From Chloroflexota bacterium (GTDB taxonomy: Bacteria > Chloroflexota > Anaerolineae > Aggregatilineales > Phototrophicaceae): 64,000 bases of DNA. Made by a program: the position numbers and the translations under genes. Numbering within the stretch: the stretch's first letter is position 1; each line of letters opens with the position of its first letter. The DNA is taken from NCBI GenBank assembly GCA_028873975.1, contig JAPPMO010000107.1:55147-119146 (forward strand), read 5' to 3'. The notes under the pieces are model-generated. The model was not told where the DNA came from. It ran no database searches and saw nothing but the letters and a program-made list of their open reading frames with translations. Of the stretch, positions 51,811 to 60,539 are shown one piece after another.

Positions 51811-53073
51811 GTGAAAGCAATCGTCATCGGCGCGGGCATCGCGGGACTGTCCGCCGCCTATCATCTTAAAAACGCGGGAATCGAAGCGCTCGTATTGGAA
51901 GGGCGCGATCGCGTCGGCGGTCGGGTTTGGACCAGCCGCGATTTCGCCGACATCCCGGTGGAATTCGGCGCTGAATTGATACACGGGCGCTCAGCCGAGG
52001 TGAACACTTGGGAATGGGTGCGCAAGCTGGGTCTTTCCACCTGGCATTGGAACAAGACTGCGGATTCGATGATCCGCACGGAAGACGGCGCCTGGATGAC
52101 GATGGGGCAGGCGCGGCGCATGTCCCCGGATTTAGATGTAACGCGCTCCTGGGAACTCGGCGATGTCGCAGAGCCGGAAGATCATGAAGATCTGGCGACG
52201 TATCTAAAACGGATTGGATTTACGGACGAGCAATTGCGCTATGTAGAGCGCTCCTTCGCCAACGCCGAGGGCGACAGCATGCGCTATCTCAATGCCAAAG
52301 CGCATGCGCATCTTTTCAAAGACAGCGACGCCGAAACGGACTACGGCGACTATCGCGTTCAAAGCGGCTACGATTCATATTACCAGAAACTGGCCGAAGG
52401 CTTGGATATCCGACTGAACAAGGTTGTAAGCAAGATCAACTGGTCGGAAGCCGTCTCTGTCACCGCCAATGAAGACGAGACCGTCGCGGGCGATGTCGCG
52501 GTCCTGACCTTGCCGGTGGGCGTGTTGAAAGCGGGCGCGGTCCAGTTTGATCCCCCGCTGCCCCGATCAAAACGGGAAGCGCTGGACGGTTTGCAGATGG
52601 GCCCTGTCATGAAGATGGTCTATCAATTTGATGAGCCGATCCTCGATCGCTCGATAGGCGCCATCTACGCCAGGGACAATCCGCCCATGTGGTGGTCGCC
52701 ATCGCTGGGACGAGAAAAAGGCGATGTCGTTTGGACGGCATTTTTTAGCGGCGATTATGCCCGCGAAATGCTGGACTTGGGCGAAGAGGCGGCGCTGCAA
52801 AAGGGGCTGGATACCTTGCGCCGAGAGACCGGCCAAGCGGATCTGCAATATCTCAAAGCGCGCTGGATCAATTGGCCCCAAGACGAATTTGCCCGGGGCG
52901 GATACAGCGTTTGCTTGCCCGGGCACTACAGCGCTCGGGAGAAGCTAGCAGTGTCCACGCCGCCAATCTATTGGGCTGGGGAAGCGAGCGCGCCGCATCA
53001 CCTGACGGCGATGGCGCACGGCGCTTATTTCACTGGTCAGCGCGCCGCCGCCGAGATCATTGCCAGCCGATGA
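51811..53073 (+). CDS. FAD-dependent amine oxidase (flavin monoamine/polyamine oxidase family)
   Basis: 420 residues. The FAD dinucleotide motif IVIGAGIAGLSAAYHL opens the protein and is followed by VLEGRDRVGGRVWT, the GGR motif of this family. The C-terminal FAD block is PIYWAGEASAPHHLTAMAHGAYFTGQRAA. The middle carries VAVLTLPVGVLKAGAVQFDPPLP, typical of monoamine and polyamine oxidases. It oxidises an amine to an imine with oxygen as acceptor. GTG 51811 is chosen because the Rossmann strand begins there; GGAG lies ten bases upstream. Operon partners suggest a polyamine or its acetyl derivative as substrate. Confidence 0.9.
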   Translation: MKAIVIGAGIAGLSAAYHLKNAGIEALVLEGRDRVGGRVWTSRDFADIPVEFGAELIHGRSAEVNTWEWVRKLGLSTWHWNKTADSMIRTEDGAWMTMGQARRMSPDLDVTRSWELGDVAEPEDHEDLATYLKRIGFTDEQLRYVERSFANAEGDSMRYLNAKAHAHLFKDSDAETDYGDYRVQSGYDSYYQKLAEGLDIRLNKVVSKINWSEAVSVTANEDETVAGDVAVLTLPVGVLKAGAVQFDPPLPRSKREALDGLQMGPVMKMVYQFDEPILDRSIGAIYARDNPPMWWSPSLGREKGDVVWTAFFSGDYAREMLDLGEEAALQKGLDTLRRETGQADLQYLKARWINWPQDEFARGGYSVCLPGHYSAREKLAVSTPPIYWAGEASAPHHLTAMAHGAYFTGQRAAAEIIASR

Positions 53074-53083
53074 AAGGGAAGGC

Positions 53084-53971
53084 ATGAAAGACGTTCATAT
53101 CGCTTTGGTACAAGGTCACTGGACTGGTGAGCAAGAGTCGACCAGAGCGCTGTATCGGGACTTGGCAGCGGAAGCCGCGGAGACTGGAGCGGATTTGATT
53201 TGCTTGCCGGAGTTTTCGATCCTGCCCTATTTCCCCGGGGTACGCGATGGCGCGGGCTTTACTTGGGCGGAGCCGCTGGAGGGCGGCGCCTCCGAGCAGT
53301 TCTTCGGCGAGCTTGCGCGCGAGCATCGCGTCACTATTATCGGCAGCTTGTTTGAGCGAGACGAAGCTGGGCGTTTCTGGGATACGGCTACGGTTCACAG
53401 GTCCAATGGAAAACTGGCGCATTATACCCGTAAGATGCACATACCCTCCGGCGAGGGATACCACGAAACGGACTATTTTGGAGGAGCGGACAAATTCCCG
53501 GTGCACGAACTGGAAAGGGTCAAGCTGGCGGCGCCTACTTGCTACGACCAGTGGTTTCCTGAATTGGCGCGCATTTATGCGCTGGAAGGGGCTGAACTGA
53601 TCACCTATCCAACAGCCATCGGTTCGGAACCAACTGCGAGCGACTTCGATTCCGCCGCTGCCTGGCAAACTGTCATGCGCGGTCATGCCGTTGCCAACGG
53701 CGTCTTTGTTGCCGCCTGCAATCGCGTGGGGCGCGAGAATGCCGTGACCTTTTACGGAAGCAGTTTTATCTGCGATCCGCTGGGGAAGGTATTGGCGCAG
53801 GCCAGCCGCGACGGCGACGAAGTGATCCATGCTATATTGAAAGCGGACCTGCGGGAGCAATACCTGGAGCTCTTTCCTTTGCTGCATCAACGTCGTCCAC
53901 AACATTACGGCCGTCTGCTAAGCGATTATGATCCGAAGCCACCCGAACGTTGGAAGGGTACGCTCGCCTAG
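53084..53971 (+). CDS. Nitrilase-superfamily amidase, N-carbamoylputrescine amidase-like
   Basis: 295 residues. The catalytic triad is Glu43 (ICLPEFS), Lys117 (YTRKMHIP) and Cys153 (APTCYDQWFPE). The blocks RKMHIP...GYHE, CYDQWFPELAR and YPTAIGSEP are characteristic of N-carbamoylputrescine amidase (AguB), which releases putrescine, CO2 and ammonia. That agrees with the polyamine importer next door. It could instead hydrolyse an acetyl- or carbamoyl-amine acid formed by the oxidase. GGGAAGGC precedes ATG 53084, ten bases after the oxidase stop. Cytoplasmic. Confidence 0.88.
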   Translation: MKDVHIALVQGHWTGEQESTRALYRDLAAEAAETGADLICLPEFSILPYFPGVRDGAGFTWAEPLEGGASEQFFGELAREHRVTIIGSLFERDEAGRFWDTATVHRSNGKLAHYTRKMHIPSGEGYHETDYFGGADKFPVHELERVKLAAPTCYDQWFPELARIYALEGAELITYPTAIGSEPTASDFDSAAAWQTVMRGHAVANGVFVAACNRVGRENAVTFYGSSFICDPLGKVLAQASRDGDEVIHAILKADLREQYLELFPLLHQRRPQHYGRLLSDYDPKPPERWKGTLA

Positions 53972-53988
53972 AATCGGAGCTGGACATC

Positions 53989-54870
53989 ATGTCGAGAATC
54001 GACTTTTTCATCGTTGACGTCTTCACCATCGGCAGAAAATACACGGGCAACCAGTTGGCGGTCTACCTGGGCGATCCGCCGACGGTCTTGATGCAGCAGT
54101 TGGCGAAGGAAATCAACTTTTCAGAAATCACTTTCGTCACATCAAACAGCCCCGAAAACGGCGGATACAATGTGAGGATTTTCATGCCAGAGGTCGAAGT
54201 GCCCTTTGCCGGGCACCCGGTCCTTGGCGCCGCATTCGTCATCCGGCGAGAACTTATCGGGGCGGAAGTAGAGCGCCTGAACCTTAACCTGGCTGCGGGA
54301 CATATCCCGGTTTCCTTTGCCGACGACGGCGTCATCTGGATGCGACAGAATCAGCCGTCCTTCGGTCAACGCTTTGAGTCGAGCGATTTGGCTCGCATTC
54401 TCAACGTTGAAGAAGCGGATATCGACAGCCGCTATCCTATTCAGGAGGTGTCAACTGGCTTGCCCTTTGTGCTTGTGCCGATGGCCTCCCTGGACGCGGT
54501 CAAGCGTTCGCAAGTGAATCTCGATCGTTTGCGCGCCTTGCTGGGTCCGCGCGATGCCATAGCGCCAGCCATTTTCTGCGCCGAGGCGCTCGATAGCGAG
54601 AATGACATCCACGTCCGTGTGCTGGACGATGTATACGGCGCGCCGGAAGATCCGGCCACAGGCAGCGCCGGCGGCTGCATCGCCGCATACAGCGTCCAAT
54701 ATGGATATGCAGGCGGCGACCGGGTCAAGCTGCGCGCCGAGCAAGGCTACCAGATCGGACGCCCGTCGCTGCTTTACCTGGAGGCGAAAAGGAGCGCAGC
54801 GGGTATCGACATCCGAGTAGGGGGGCGCGTGGAATTGGTCGCGCAGGGACAGCTCGCCGCTGATGATTGA
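53989..54870 (+). CDS. PhzF-family isomerase/epimerase
   Basis: 293 residues. The two-fold PhzF fold is shown by FFIVDVFT and GNQLAVYL, the catalytic Glu in INFSEITFV (about residue 45), FAGHPVLGAAFVI and the second-half ATGSAGGCIAAY. PhzF isomerises an intermediate in phenazine synthesis, but most family members have no known substrate and no phenazine gene is present here. GGAG precedes the ATG. It lies 17 bases after the amidase stop, in the same operon, so it may act on a product of amine oxidation. Confidence 0.88.
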   Translation: MSRIDFFIVDVFTIGRKYTGNQLAVYLGDPPTVLMQQLAKEINFSEITFVTSNSPENGGYNVRIFMPEVEVPFAGHPVLGAAFVIRRELIGAEVERLNLNLAAGHIPVSFADDGVIWMRQNQPSFGQRFESSDLARILNVEEADIDSRYPIQEVSTGLPFVLVPMASLDAVKRSQVNLDRLRALLGPRDAIAPAIFCAEALDSENDIHVRVLDDVYGAPEDPATGSAGGCIAAYSVQYGYAGGDRVKLRAEQGYQIGRPSLLYLEAKRSAAGIDIRVGGRVELVAQGQLAADD

Positions 54871-54916
54871 TATTTCGCTTGTCCGATCAGGCAAATGTGA
54901 ATCCGGGCATCGCCGC

Positions 54917-54946
54917 TTGCCGCGCCCGAAGTTCTTGCTGTACACT
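54917..54946 (+). promoter_or_regulatory. Promoter for the aldo/keto reductase at 54985
   Basis: TTGCCG (54917-54922), an 18-base spacer and TACACT (54941-54946) lie 38 bases before the ATG. Confidence 0.4.
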
Positions 54947-54984
54947 CTTGCCATGATTGCGAAGAACTGGAAGGACAGTCAATA

Positions 54985-55956
54985 ATGGAGTATCGCGCGC
55001 TTGGGCGTACTGGCGTAAAGGTTTCGCCGCTGTGTTTTGGCACAATGTCATTTGGGGATATCGCAGATGAAGCCGAATCGGCGCGCATGTTCAAGCGCTG
55101 CCGCGAAGTCGGCATCAATTTCTTTGACTGCGCCAATGTCTATGCGGGCGGTCGTTCCGAGGAAATCCTGGGCGATTTGATCGCCGATTGCCGGGACGAG
55201 ATTGTTCTGACGACCAAGGTCGTTTCGGGAACCGGGCCAGATGTAAACCAGCGCGGGGCATCTCGCCGGCATATCCAGATCGCCGTCGAAGACAGCTTGC
55301 GGCGGCTGAAGACCGACCGGATTGATGTCTATTTCCTGCATCACTACGACGCCGATACGCCGGTTGAGGAAACACTGCGCGCTTTGGATGACCTGGCGCG
55401 GCAGGGGAAGATTCTGTATCCGGCCGTGAGCAACTGGTCGGCTTGGCAGGTGATGAAGGCTCAGGGCATCGCCAAATACGAAGGACTGGCGCGCATTGAA
55501 TGCCTCCAGCCGATGTACAACCTGGTCAAGCGACAGGCCGAGGTAGAGATCCTGCCGCTGGCGCGTGAAGAGCAGATAGGCGTCATTCCATACAGCCCCT
55601 TGGGCGGCGGGCTTTTAACGGGCAAGTACAGTCCCGACCTTAGGCCGGATTCCGGACGCTTGATTGAGAACCGGATGTATATCAAACGCTATGGTGTGGC
55701 TGACTACTTTCAAACCGCTGCCGATTTCAGCGCGCATGCGGCGGAATGCGGTCTCCATCCCGCTACTTTGGCAGTGGCTTGGGTGATGGCGAATCCGGCG
55801 ATTACGGCGCCGATCATTGGCGCGCGCAACATGGGACAACTGGAGGCTTCCCTGGCGGCGCTTGATGTGGACATGACGGAAGAGTGGCACGCGCGGATTG
55901 CGGCGCTTTCGCCCGCGCCGCCGCCCGCCCATGACCGCCTGGAGGAAGCGGGTTAA
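54985..55956 (+). CDS. Aldo/keto reductase
   Basis: 323 residues of the NADPH-dependent (beta/alpha)8 family. The start MEYRALGRTGVKVSPLCFGT is typical of the YvaA/Tas-like branch. The catalytic tetrad is visible in INFFDCANVYAGG (Asp, Tyr), LTTKV (Lys) and YFLHHYD (His). NADPH-binding residues are in IIGARNMGQLEASLAAL. It reduces an aldehyde or ketone. It has its own promoter and is 114 bases after the PhzF gene; it could reduce aldehydes from amine oxidation, but that is only proximity. Confidence 0.92.
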   Translation: MEYRALGRTGVKVSPLCFGTMSFGDIADEAESARMFKRCREVGINFFDCANVYAGGRSEEILGDLIADCRDEIVLTTKVVSGTGPDVNQRGASRRHIQIAVEDSLRRLKTDRIDVYFLHHYDADTPVEETLRALDDLARQGKILYPAVSNWSAWQVMKAQGIAKYEGLARIECLQPMYNLVKRQAEVEILPLAREEQIGVIPYSPLGGGLLTGKYSPDLRPDSGRLIENRMYIKRYGVADYFQTAADFSAHAAECGLHPATLAVAWVMANPAITAPIIGARNMGQLEASLAALDVDMTEEWHARIAALSPAPPPAHDRLEEAG

Positions 55957-56067
55957 GGGCCGCGGCGCTAAATTGCAGTTCATTTTGTTTACCATGTCGC
56001 TCGGGCGACGAGAAAGCTTGCTATTTTCTGTGAATGCGGCAGTTTTTTCGCTTTCACCCTATTGCTG

Positions 56068-56076
56068 TGCTAGGAT
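56068..56076 (+). promoter_or_regulatory. Extended -10 promoter for the DUF4013 gene
   Basis: TGC followed by TAGGAT (56071-56076) lies 32 bases before the ATG at 56109. No clear -35. Confidence 0.35.
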
Positions 56077-56108
56077 AACCAGAATATTCGTAGGAAGAGA
56101 GAGACGTA

Positions 56109-56975
56109 ATGGACTTCACTCGCGCGTTCAAATATCCATTCCACAATAGCCCCAAGGTATTGAGCATTGTATTAACCTTGACCATCATGATCACCATTTG
56201 CGTTGTTTTTATCGCCGGTTCGCATGACTGGTCGCCTTACGTGGAACTGACTGAAATACACGGGCCGATGGACCAATTAGAGGATCTGGATTACCCCGGC
56301 AGCGCCGCGTTTTTGGGCTTTCTTGGCTTATTGGCGCTGATGATATTGGGGGGATTCTGGCTGAATGGCTACAGTGTCGAAGTTATTCGCGCGATCATGC
56401 GGAACTACGATACGATGCCTGGCGTCGAGGTTGGCGCAAACCTGCGCAGGGGCTTCTGGGTTTTTCTCTCCAGTCTATGGTATGGCATTGTTGCGTTGCT
56501 TTTGGCAGTTGCGCTGTTGATCCTCGTCGGTATTTTTTCCAGCTTATCGTCTCTCGTGGGCACCGTCGTCTCCATCGGGACGCTATTCTTGGTAATCGCC
56601 TATGTATTTGTGGCGGGCTGGGCTTATTTTGTCGGTTTGGCGCGCTATGCCCGGGCTGGGGATCGGTCTGCTCTGTTCGCAATCCTGCGCAATATGCGAA
56701 TCGCGCGGGAACATCGCGGGCTTTCGATACGATTGAGCGCATTTATGATCGCGCTCATGATCATCTATGGAACCGTGAAGTCAATTGTTGATAGCCTGAT
56801 AGGCGGGTTTATGGGTCCAGATGTCGTCGTCGCAACTGTCATTTCAATTTTGACTTACTATGCCTTCAACTTGTTCCAGCATTTTTCCACCCAGCATTTA
56901 ATCGCCCAGTATGGGCTGGCAATTGCGGCATCTGATTATGATTTGCCTGACAAAGAAAAGCCGGATTACCAATAG
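56109..56975 (+). CDS. DUF4013 multi-spanning membrane protein
   Basis: 288 residues. The start MDFTRAFKYPFHNSPKVLS is the DUF4013 opening (a short amphipathic stretch before the first helix). Six or so hydrophobic segments follow, with GYSVEVIRAIMRNYDTMPG between the second and third. DUF4013 proteins are found across Chloroflexota and archaea and have no established function. GGAAGAGAG precedes the ATG. Apparently monocistronic. Confidence 0.8.
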   Translation: MDFTRAFKYPFHNSPKVLSIVLTLTIMITICVVFIAGSHDWSPYVELTEIHGPMDQLEDLDYPGSAAFLGFLGLLALMILGGFWLNGYSVEVIRAIMRNYDTMPGVEVGANLRRGFWVFLSSLWYGIVALLLAVALLILVGIFSSLSSLVGTVVSIGTLFLVIAYVFVAGWAYFVGLARYARAGDRSALFAILRNMRIAREHRGLSIRLSAFMIALMIIYGTVKSIVDSLIGGFMGPDVVVATVISILTYYAFNLFQHFSTQHLIAQYGLAIAASDYDLPDKEKPDYQ

Positions 56976-57059
56976 CCCAGGCGGAACTGGCGCTTTCGCC
57001 TGCCAAAGAAACCGCGAGGCGCGCAAACGGCGAATCCATTGTCCGCCGTCAGTTTCGCT

Positions 57060-57506
57060 CTAGCCGGACTTGCGATCCCCATGAGAATCGAGGATCTGCT
57101 TGAGGTTTGACAATTCTCTTTGCAGGACGCCTTTTAAGGTCAAATTGAAAAAGATGCCGAACCAGAACATCCAGCGGGTGCGGATGTCAAGAGTTTCCCT
57201 GACGTTGGTCTGTTGACCACGGTGCTCGAAGGTAATCGTCGAAATGAAGGGGAAACCCCAGTAGGAACCTTTGAGTTCTATCTTCTTGTTGCGCTCGAAG
57301 TCGGTCACGTCGCTGTTCACGAAACCCTTGCGGCCCACGATGCGGCGCGTCATTGCCACCATTGTGCCGGCGCGGATGGGATCGCCGCTTGTGATGCCAA
57401 CACCCTGCACATTGCGCCAATGGACCTCGTTATTGAAGTCGCCAACATATTGAAAAACCTGAAACACCGGTCGGTTTATCAGGATCTGATTTTCGAATCT
57501 CGGCAT
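57060..57506 (-). CDS. SRPBCC (START/PYR-like) family protein
   Basis: 148 residues. The helix-grip fold is suggested by INRPVFQVFQYVGDFNNEVHW at the start, strands GVGITSGDPIRAGTMVAM and RIVGRKGFVNSDVTDFE, and the long C-terminal helix FFNLTLKGVLQRELSNLKQIL. Such small proteins bind lipids or hydrophobic ligands in a deep cavity. ATG 57506 follows AGGG. Upstream is a well-formed promoter at 57613-57641, giving a leader of about 100 bases. Confidence 0.8.
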   Translation of the reverse strand: MPRFENQILINRPVFQVFQYVGDFNNEVHWRNVQGVGITSGDPIRAGTMVAMTRRIVGRKGFVNSDVTDFERNKKIELKGSYWGFPFISTITFEHRGQQTNVRETLDIRTRWMFWFGIFFNLTLKGVLQRELSNLKQILDSHGDRKSG

Positions 57507-57612
57507 GAACACACCCTACTTCCGCTTTGGCAACAGCCCCGACACAGACCGCGCGCGCAAGAAGTTGTCGCGCGCAAATCGTTTGTGATCGGACAAGCCT
57601 CGACTGCGCCAT

Positions 57613-57641
57613 ATTATAACTTGACAAGCGCCGGTCTGCAA
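57613..57641 (-). promoter_or_regulatory. Sigma70-like promoter for the SRPBCC gene
   Basis: On the minus strand TTGCAG (57641-57636), a 17-base spacer and TATAAT (57618-57613, exact consensus) lie 107 bases before the ATG. It is just downstream of the cdsA stop, so the SRPBCC gene need not depend on cdsA transcription. Confidence 0.6.
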
Positions 57642-57704
57642 AGCGCGACGGCGACGGGCAACACCTTGGCGCGGTATCTCCGGCGCCTTGACTAAGGGCT
57701 GCAT

Positions 57705-58556
57705 TTAGACGATGCCAATTGCCAGAAGATAGAGGAAAACCCAGGTTGTCACCCAAAGCAGGGCATCTATCCGATCCAGAACCCCGCCGTGCCCGGGGAA
57801 AAGATTCAATCCTTCAACGAAACTGTCTTTCACGCGGAAAAACCGCTTCAGCGCCGACTCAAACAAGTCGCCGCTAACGGCGATGAAGGGACCGGCAACG
57901 ATCATCGGGATCAAGGTCGGCTCAAATGCGCCGGCAACGATCAGGATTCCAAATGCCGGGATCCAAGCCCCCAGGATACCGCCGATGGCGCCCTCGACCG
58001 TCTTGTTGGGGGAGATCAGCGGCGCCAGCTTGGTTTTGCCGAAAACCCGCCCGGCGACATAGGCGAAACTATCGGTGCCCCAAGTGATGGCGAAGACCAC
58101 AAACAGCCACATCAAGCCGTCCGGTTGAATATTTCGCAGACTGAGCAAGAATGCTGTCGGGAAGGAAATATAGATGATGCCGCACAATGTCGTTCCGACT
58201 TGCGCCAGCGCCAGTACGAAGTCAGTTGGCTGGCGAACTATCTCGAGAAGCAGTGTCAGGACAATGCAGACGGCTATCGCAATCTGCCACAGCCAGTCCT
58301 GGCTAAAATAGAAACCCAGCGCGATTGCGATACCGGTAGGGATGCCAGTCAAGGAACTGCCTTGCATCCTGGTATCCTTTTCCATGACGTAGAATTCCAG
58401 CATGCCGATGCACATGACAGGCAATGTGAAAGACAAGAATATAAAACCGCCAAAAAGAGAGGCCGCGACCGCTACCGGGAGGAAGACGCTTGCCGTGATG
58501 ATCCGCAAGCGTAAATTCGCGGCTTGCCCTGTATTGACAGCAGTCCGGTCACTCAT
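57705..58556 (-). CDS. cdsA: Phosphatidate cytidylyltransferase CdsA
   Basis: 283 residues with about eight membrane segments. The family signature is complete: SALKRFFRVKDSF followed by FPGHGGVLDRIDAL near the C-terminus, plus SDSFAYVAGRVFGKTKLAPLISP. The enzyme makes CDP-diacylglycerol from phosphatidate and CTP in the membrane. The ATG at 58556 gives a normal length and the expected N-terminus; the open frame upstream has no support. In many bacteria frr, uppS and cdsA are consecutive; here cdsA is divergent from frr-uppS. Confidence 0.95.
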   Translation of the reverse strand: MSDRTAVNTGQAANLRLRIITASVFLPVAVAASLFGGFIFLSFTLPVMCIGMLEFYVMEKDTRMQGSSLTGIPTGIAIALGFYFSQDWLWQIAIAVCIVLTLLLEIVRQPTDFVLALAQVGTTLCGIIYISFPTAFLLSLRNIQPDGLMWLFVVFAITWGTDSFAYVAGRVFGKTKLAPLISPNKTVEGAIGGILGAWIPAFGILIVAGAFEPTLIPMIVAGPFIAVSGDLFESALKRFFRVKDSFVEGLNLFPGHGGVLDRIDALLWVTTWVFLYLLAIGIV

Positions 58557-58604
58557 GATTACAAAACTCTCAACGAGCCAAACGTCACGGTGAATTCTGA
58601 ATTT

Positions 58605-58633
58605 ATTGTAGCATTTCTTGTCAAGATTTTGAC
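58605..58633 (-). promoter_or_regulatory. Possible extended -10 promoter for cdsA
   Basis: On the minus strand GTCAAA (58633-58628), a 17-base spacer ending TGC, and TACAAT (58610-58605) lie 48 bases before the cdsA ATG. The -35 is weak; the TGC before the -10 compensates. Confidence 0.4.
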
Positions 58634-58710
58634 CAGGAAAGCGTTTTCTTTTCTCTGTATTCGCAAACTTGAGCTGGCATAGCAGCATTCTGCCGTCGTA
58701 TCGCCAGAGT

Positions 58711-58739
58711 TTGAAAGCATCTCGTGTATTGCCTATAAT
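58711..58739 (+). promoter_or_regulatory. Strong sigma70-like promoter upstream of frr
   Basis: TTGAAA (58711-58716), a 17-base spacer and TATAAT (58734-58739) lie 238 bases before frr. A second TATAAT (58796-58801) with weak -35 TTACGC at 17 bases is closer. The long leader (about 170-230 bases) contains no convincing gene. The rest of the 58557-58976 gap shows nothing else. Confidence 0.55.
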
Positions 58740-58976
58740 CTAATGGGCTGGCGCCGCGCTGATTCAGCATACTTACGCGGATGCGCAATCAGCGATATAA
58801 TGTTTTCAGCCGGCGGCAAATTCGCGTTTCGCGCAAAAGTCCAGGCGCATCGGCGCGAAAAGATTGTTGAAGTTTGTACAGCGTTCCATGACTTGATATT
58901 CGCTTATTTTCTTCCAGCATGTCTGCTGAATCTGACATGATTCATAATTCGCCCTTAAGGAAACGGAAAGTGTTCT

Positions 58977-59534
58977 ATGTTTGACGAAATAGTGGATGAA
59001 GCGACCCAAAAAATGAAATCGACTTTGTCGGTTTTCCGCGAAGAATTGAGCAAGATGCGCAGCGGCCGCGCGAGTACAGCACTGGTTGATCGTATGATGA
59101 TCGAATACTATGGACAAGACACCGAACTTCGACAATTAGCAAGCATTTCAACGCCGGAGGCGATGCTGATCTTGATCCGCCCCTATGACAAGTCGGCAGT
59201 CAAGAGCATCGAGAAGGCGATACAAATGTCGGATATCGGGGTTAATCCCAACGTCGATGGCGAAAATATCCGGCTCAATATGCCCGCGCTCACGATGGAG
59301 CGCCGCAAGGAATTGGTGAAGTTCCTCAATCGCCGCATGGAAGACACGCGCGTTGCCATCCGCAATATCCGGCGTTCAGCCAATAGCGATCTGCAGGACT
59401 TCGAGAAAGAGAAGTTGATATCGGAAGACGAACGCAAGCGCGGTGAGGTCGAAGTGCAGAAGTTGACCGATTACTTTATCAAACAGATCGACGAGCTTGG
59501 CGCGGATAAAGAAAAAGATATCATGGAGGTCTAA
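58977..59534 (+). CDS. frr: Ribosome recycling factor
   Basis: 185 residues, exact family length. The start MFDEIVDEATQKMKSTLSVF, the helix block EELSKMRSGRASTALVDRM, LTMERRKELVKFLNRRMEDTRVAIRNIRR and the C-terminal LTDYFIKQIDEL are all canonical. With EF-G it splits post-termination ribosomes. GGAAAG precedes the ATG. It is followed 208 bases later by uppS on the same strand. Confidence 0.98.
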   Translation: MFDEIVDEATQKMKSTLSVFREELSKMRSGRASTALVDRMMIEYYGQDTELRQLASISTPEAMLILIRPYDKSAVKSIEKAIQMSDIGVNPNVDGENIRLNMPALTMERRKELVKFLNRRMEDTRVAIRNIRRSANSDLQDFEKEKLISEDERKRGEVEVQKLTDYFIKQIDELGADKEKDIMEV

Positions 59535-59742
59535 AGCTTGAGGATGCCATCAGTTGGACGCGATGGCCTGCGGGTTTTCCGCTGCAAGAATGAGGAATCG
59601 TTGCGGCAAAGGTGTAAACAAGTAGTCGCTCGGCGGCGGCGAAAAGGACAGCAGCGCTAACGCAAAATAGCAAGCGCCTTTCGCTCGCGCGCATGTTGGA
59701 TTATTACATAAGGATGAGCGACTGCTGGAACAAAGGCATTTC

Positions 59743-60531
59743 ATGGTTGTGCTCACAAGCGAAGAACTGCGGACGAAATTCGAATTACCCGAACTGGTTA
59801 AGGTGCCGGCGCACGTGGCGATCATCATGGATGGCAACGGACGTTGGGCGAAGCAGCGCGGATTGCCGCGCTCGGAGGGCCACCGCCAGGGAACCGAAAA
59901 CTTGCGTCGCATCATCCGCGCGGCGGTCGAGTTCGGCGTCAAGATCATGACCATTTATGCCTTTTCTACGGAGAACTGGTCGCGCCCGCGCCGCGAAGTC
60001 CGGTTGTTGATGCGTATCCTGGAGATGGTGATTGACCGGGAATTGCGGGAGTTGCACGAAGAGGGCGTTCAGATCCGCCACATTGGCGAATTGCAGGGCA
60101 TTGAACCGCGACTGGCGCGCAAAGTCGTCGACGCCTGTCACTACACCCGCGGCAATAAACGCTTGATCCTCAACGTCGCCTTTAACTATGGGGGCCGCGA
60201 TGAAATTGTCCATGCGGTACAGAATATCGTCCGCGATGGCATCGCCGCAGAGCGCATCACCGAGCAAACGATCAGCGACTATATATACACCAGCGACTTG
60301 CCTGATCCCGATCTCATCATTCGAACCAGCGGCGAGTTTCGTTTGAGCAACTTTCTGATCTGGCAGGGCGCTTATAGCGAGATTTACACCACGCCGACTT
60401 ATTGGCCGGACTTTGACCGGCGTCATTTCCACGCGGCATTGCTGGAATATGGCCGGCGTCAGCGCCGTTTTGGCAAGACTGATGAGCAGATTAAACCTGA
60501 ATTCGGCGATTCTGTTGATAGATATAGCTGA
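59743..60531 (+). CDS. uppS: Isoprenyl (undecaprenyl) diphosphate synthase
   Basis: 262 residues. The cis-prenyltransferase motifs are IIMDGNGRWAKQRGLPRSEGH (catalytic Asp, about residue 28), IYAFSTENWSRP and LIIRTSGEFRLSNFLIWQ with YSEIY. The enzyme builds the C55 lipid carrier for cell-wall synthesis. AAAGG lies seven bases before the ATG. The usual RTSGE-RLSNFL-WQ order is intact, so it should be active. Confidence 0.96.
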   Translation: MVVLTSEELRTKFELPELVKVPAHVAIIMDGNGRWAKQRGLPRSEGHRQGTENLRRIIRAAVEFGVKIMTIYAFSTENWSRPRREVRLLMRILEMVIDRELRELHEEGVQIRHIGELQGIEPRLARKVVDACHYTRGNKRLILNVAFNYGGRDEIVHAVQNIVRDGIAAERITEQTISDYIYTSDLPDPDLIIRTSGEFRLSNFLIWQGAYSEIYTTPTYWPDFDRRHFHAALLEYGRRQRRFGKTDEQIKPEFGDSVDRYS

Positions 60532-60539
60532 GGCACACC

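Noticed and set aside
53989-54870. Phenazine biosynthesis
   Set aside because: Only a PhzF-like gene is present; no other phz gene exists in the window, and most PhzF relatives are unrelated to phenazines.
57516-57704. Small gene between cdsA and the SRPBCC gene
   Set aside because: The short frames have no ribosome-binding site or recognisable features, and the region carries the SRPBCC promoter.
58557-58976. tRNA, riboswitch or small RNA gene in the frr leader region
   Set aside because: Promoters are readable, but I could not build a cloverleaf or any known riboswitch core; only short weak inverted repeats were seen.
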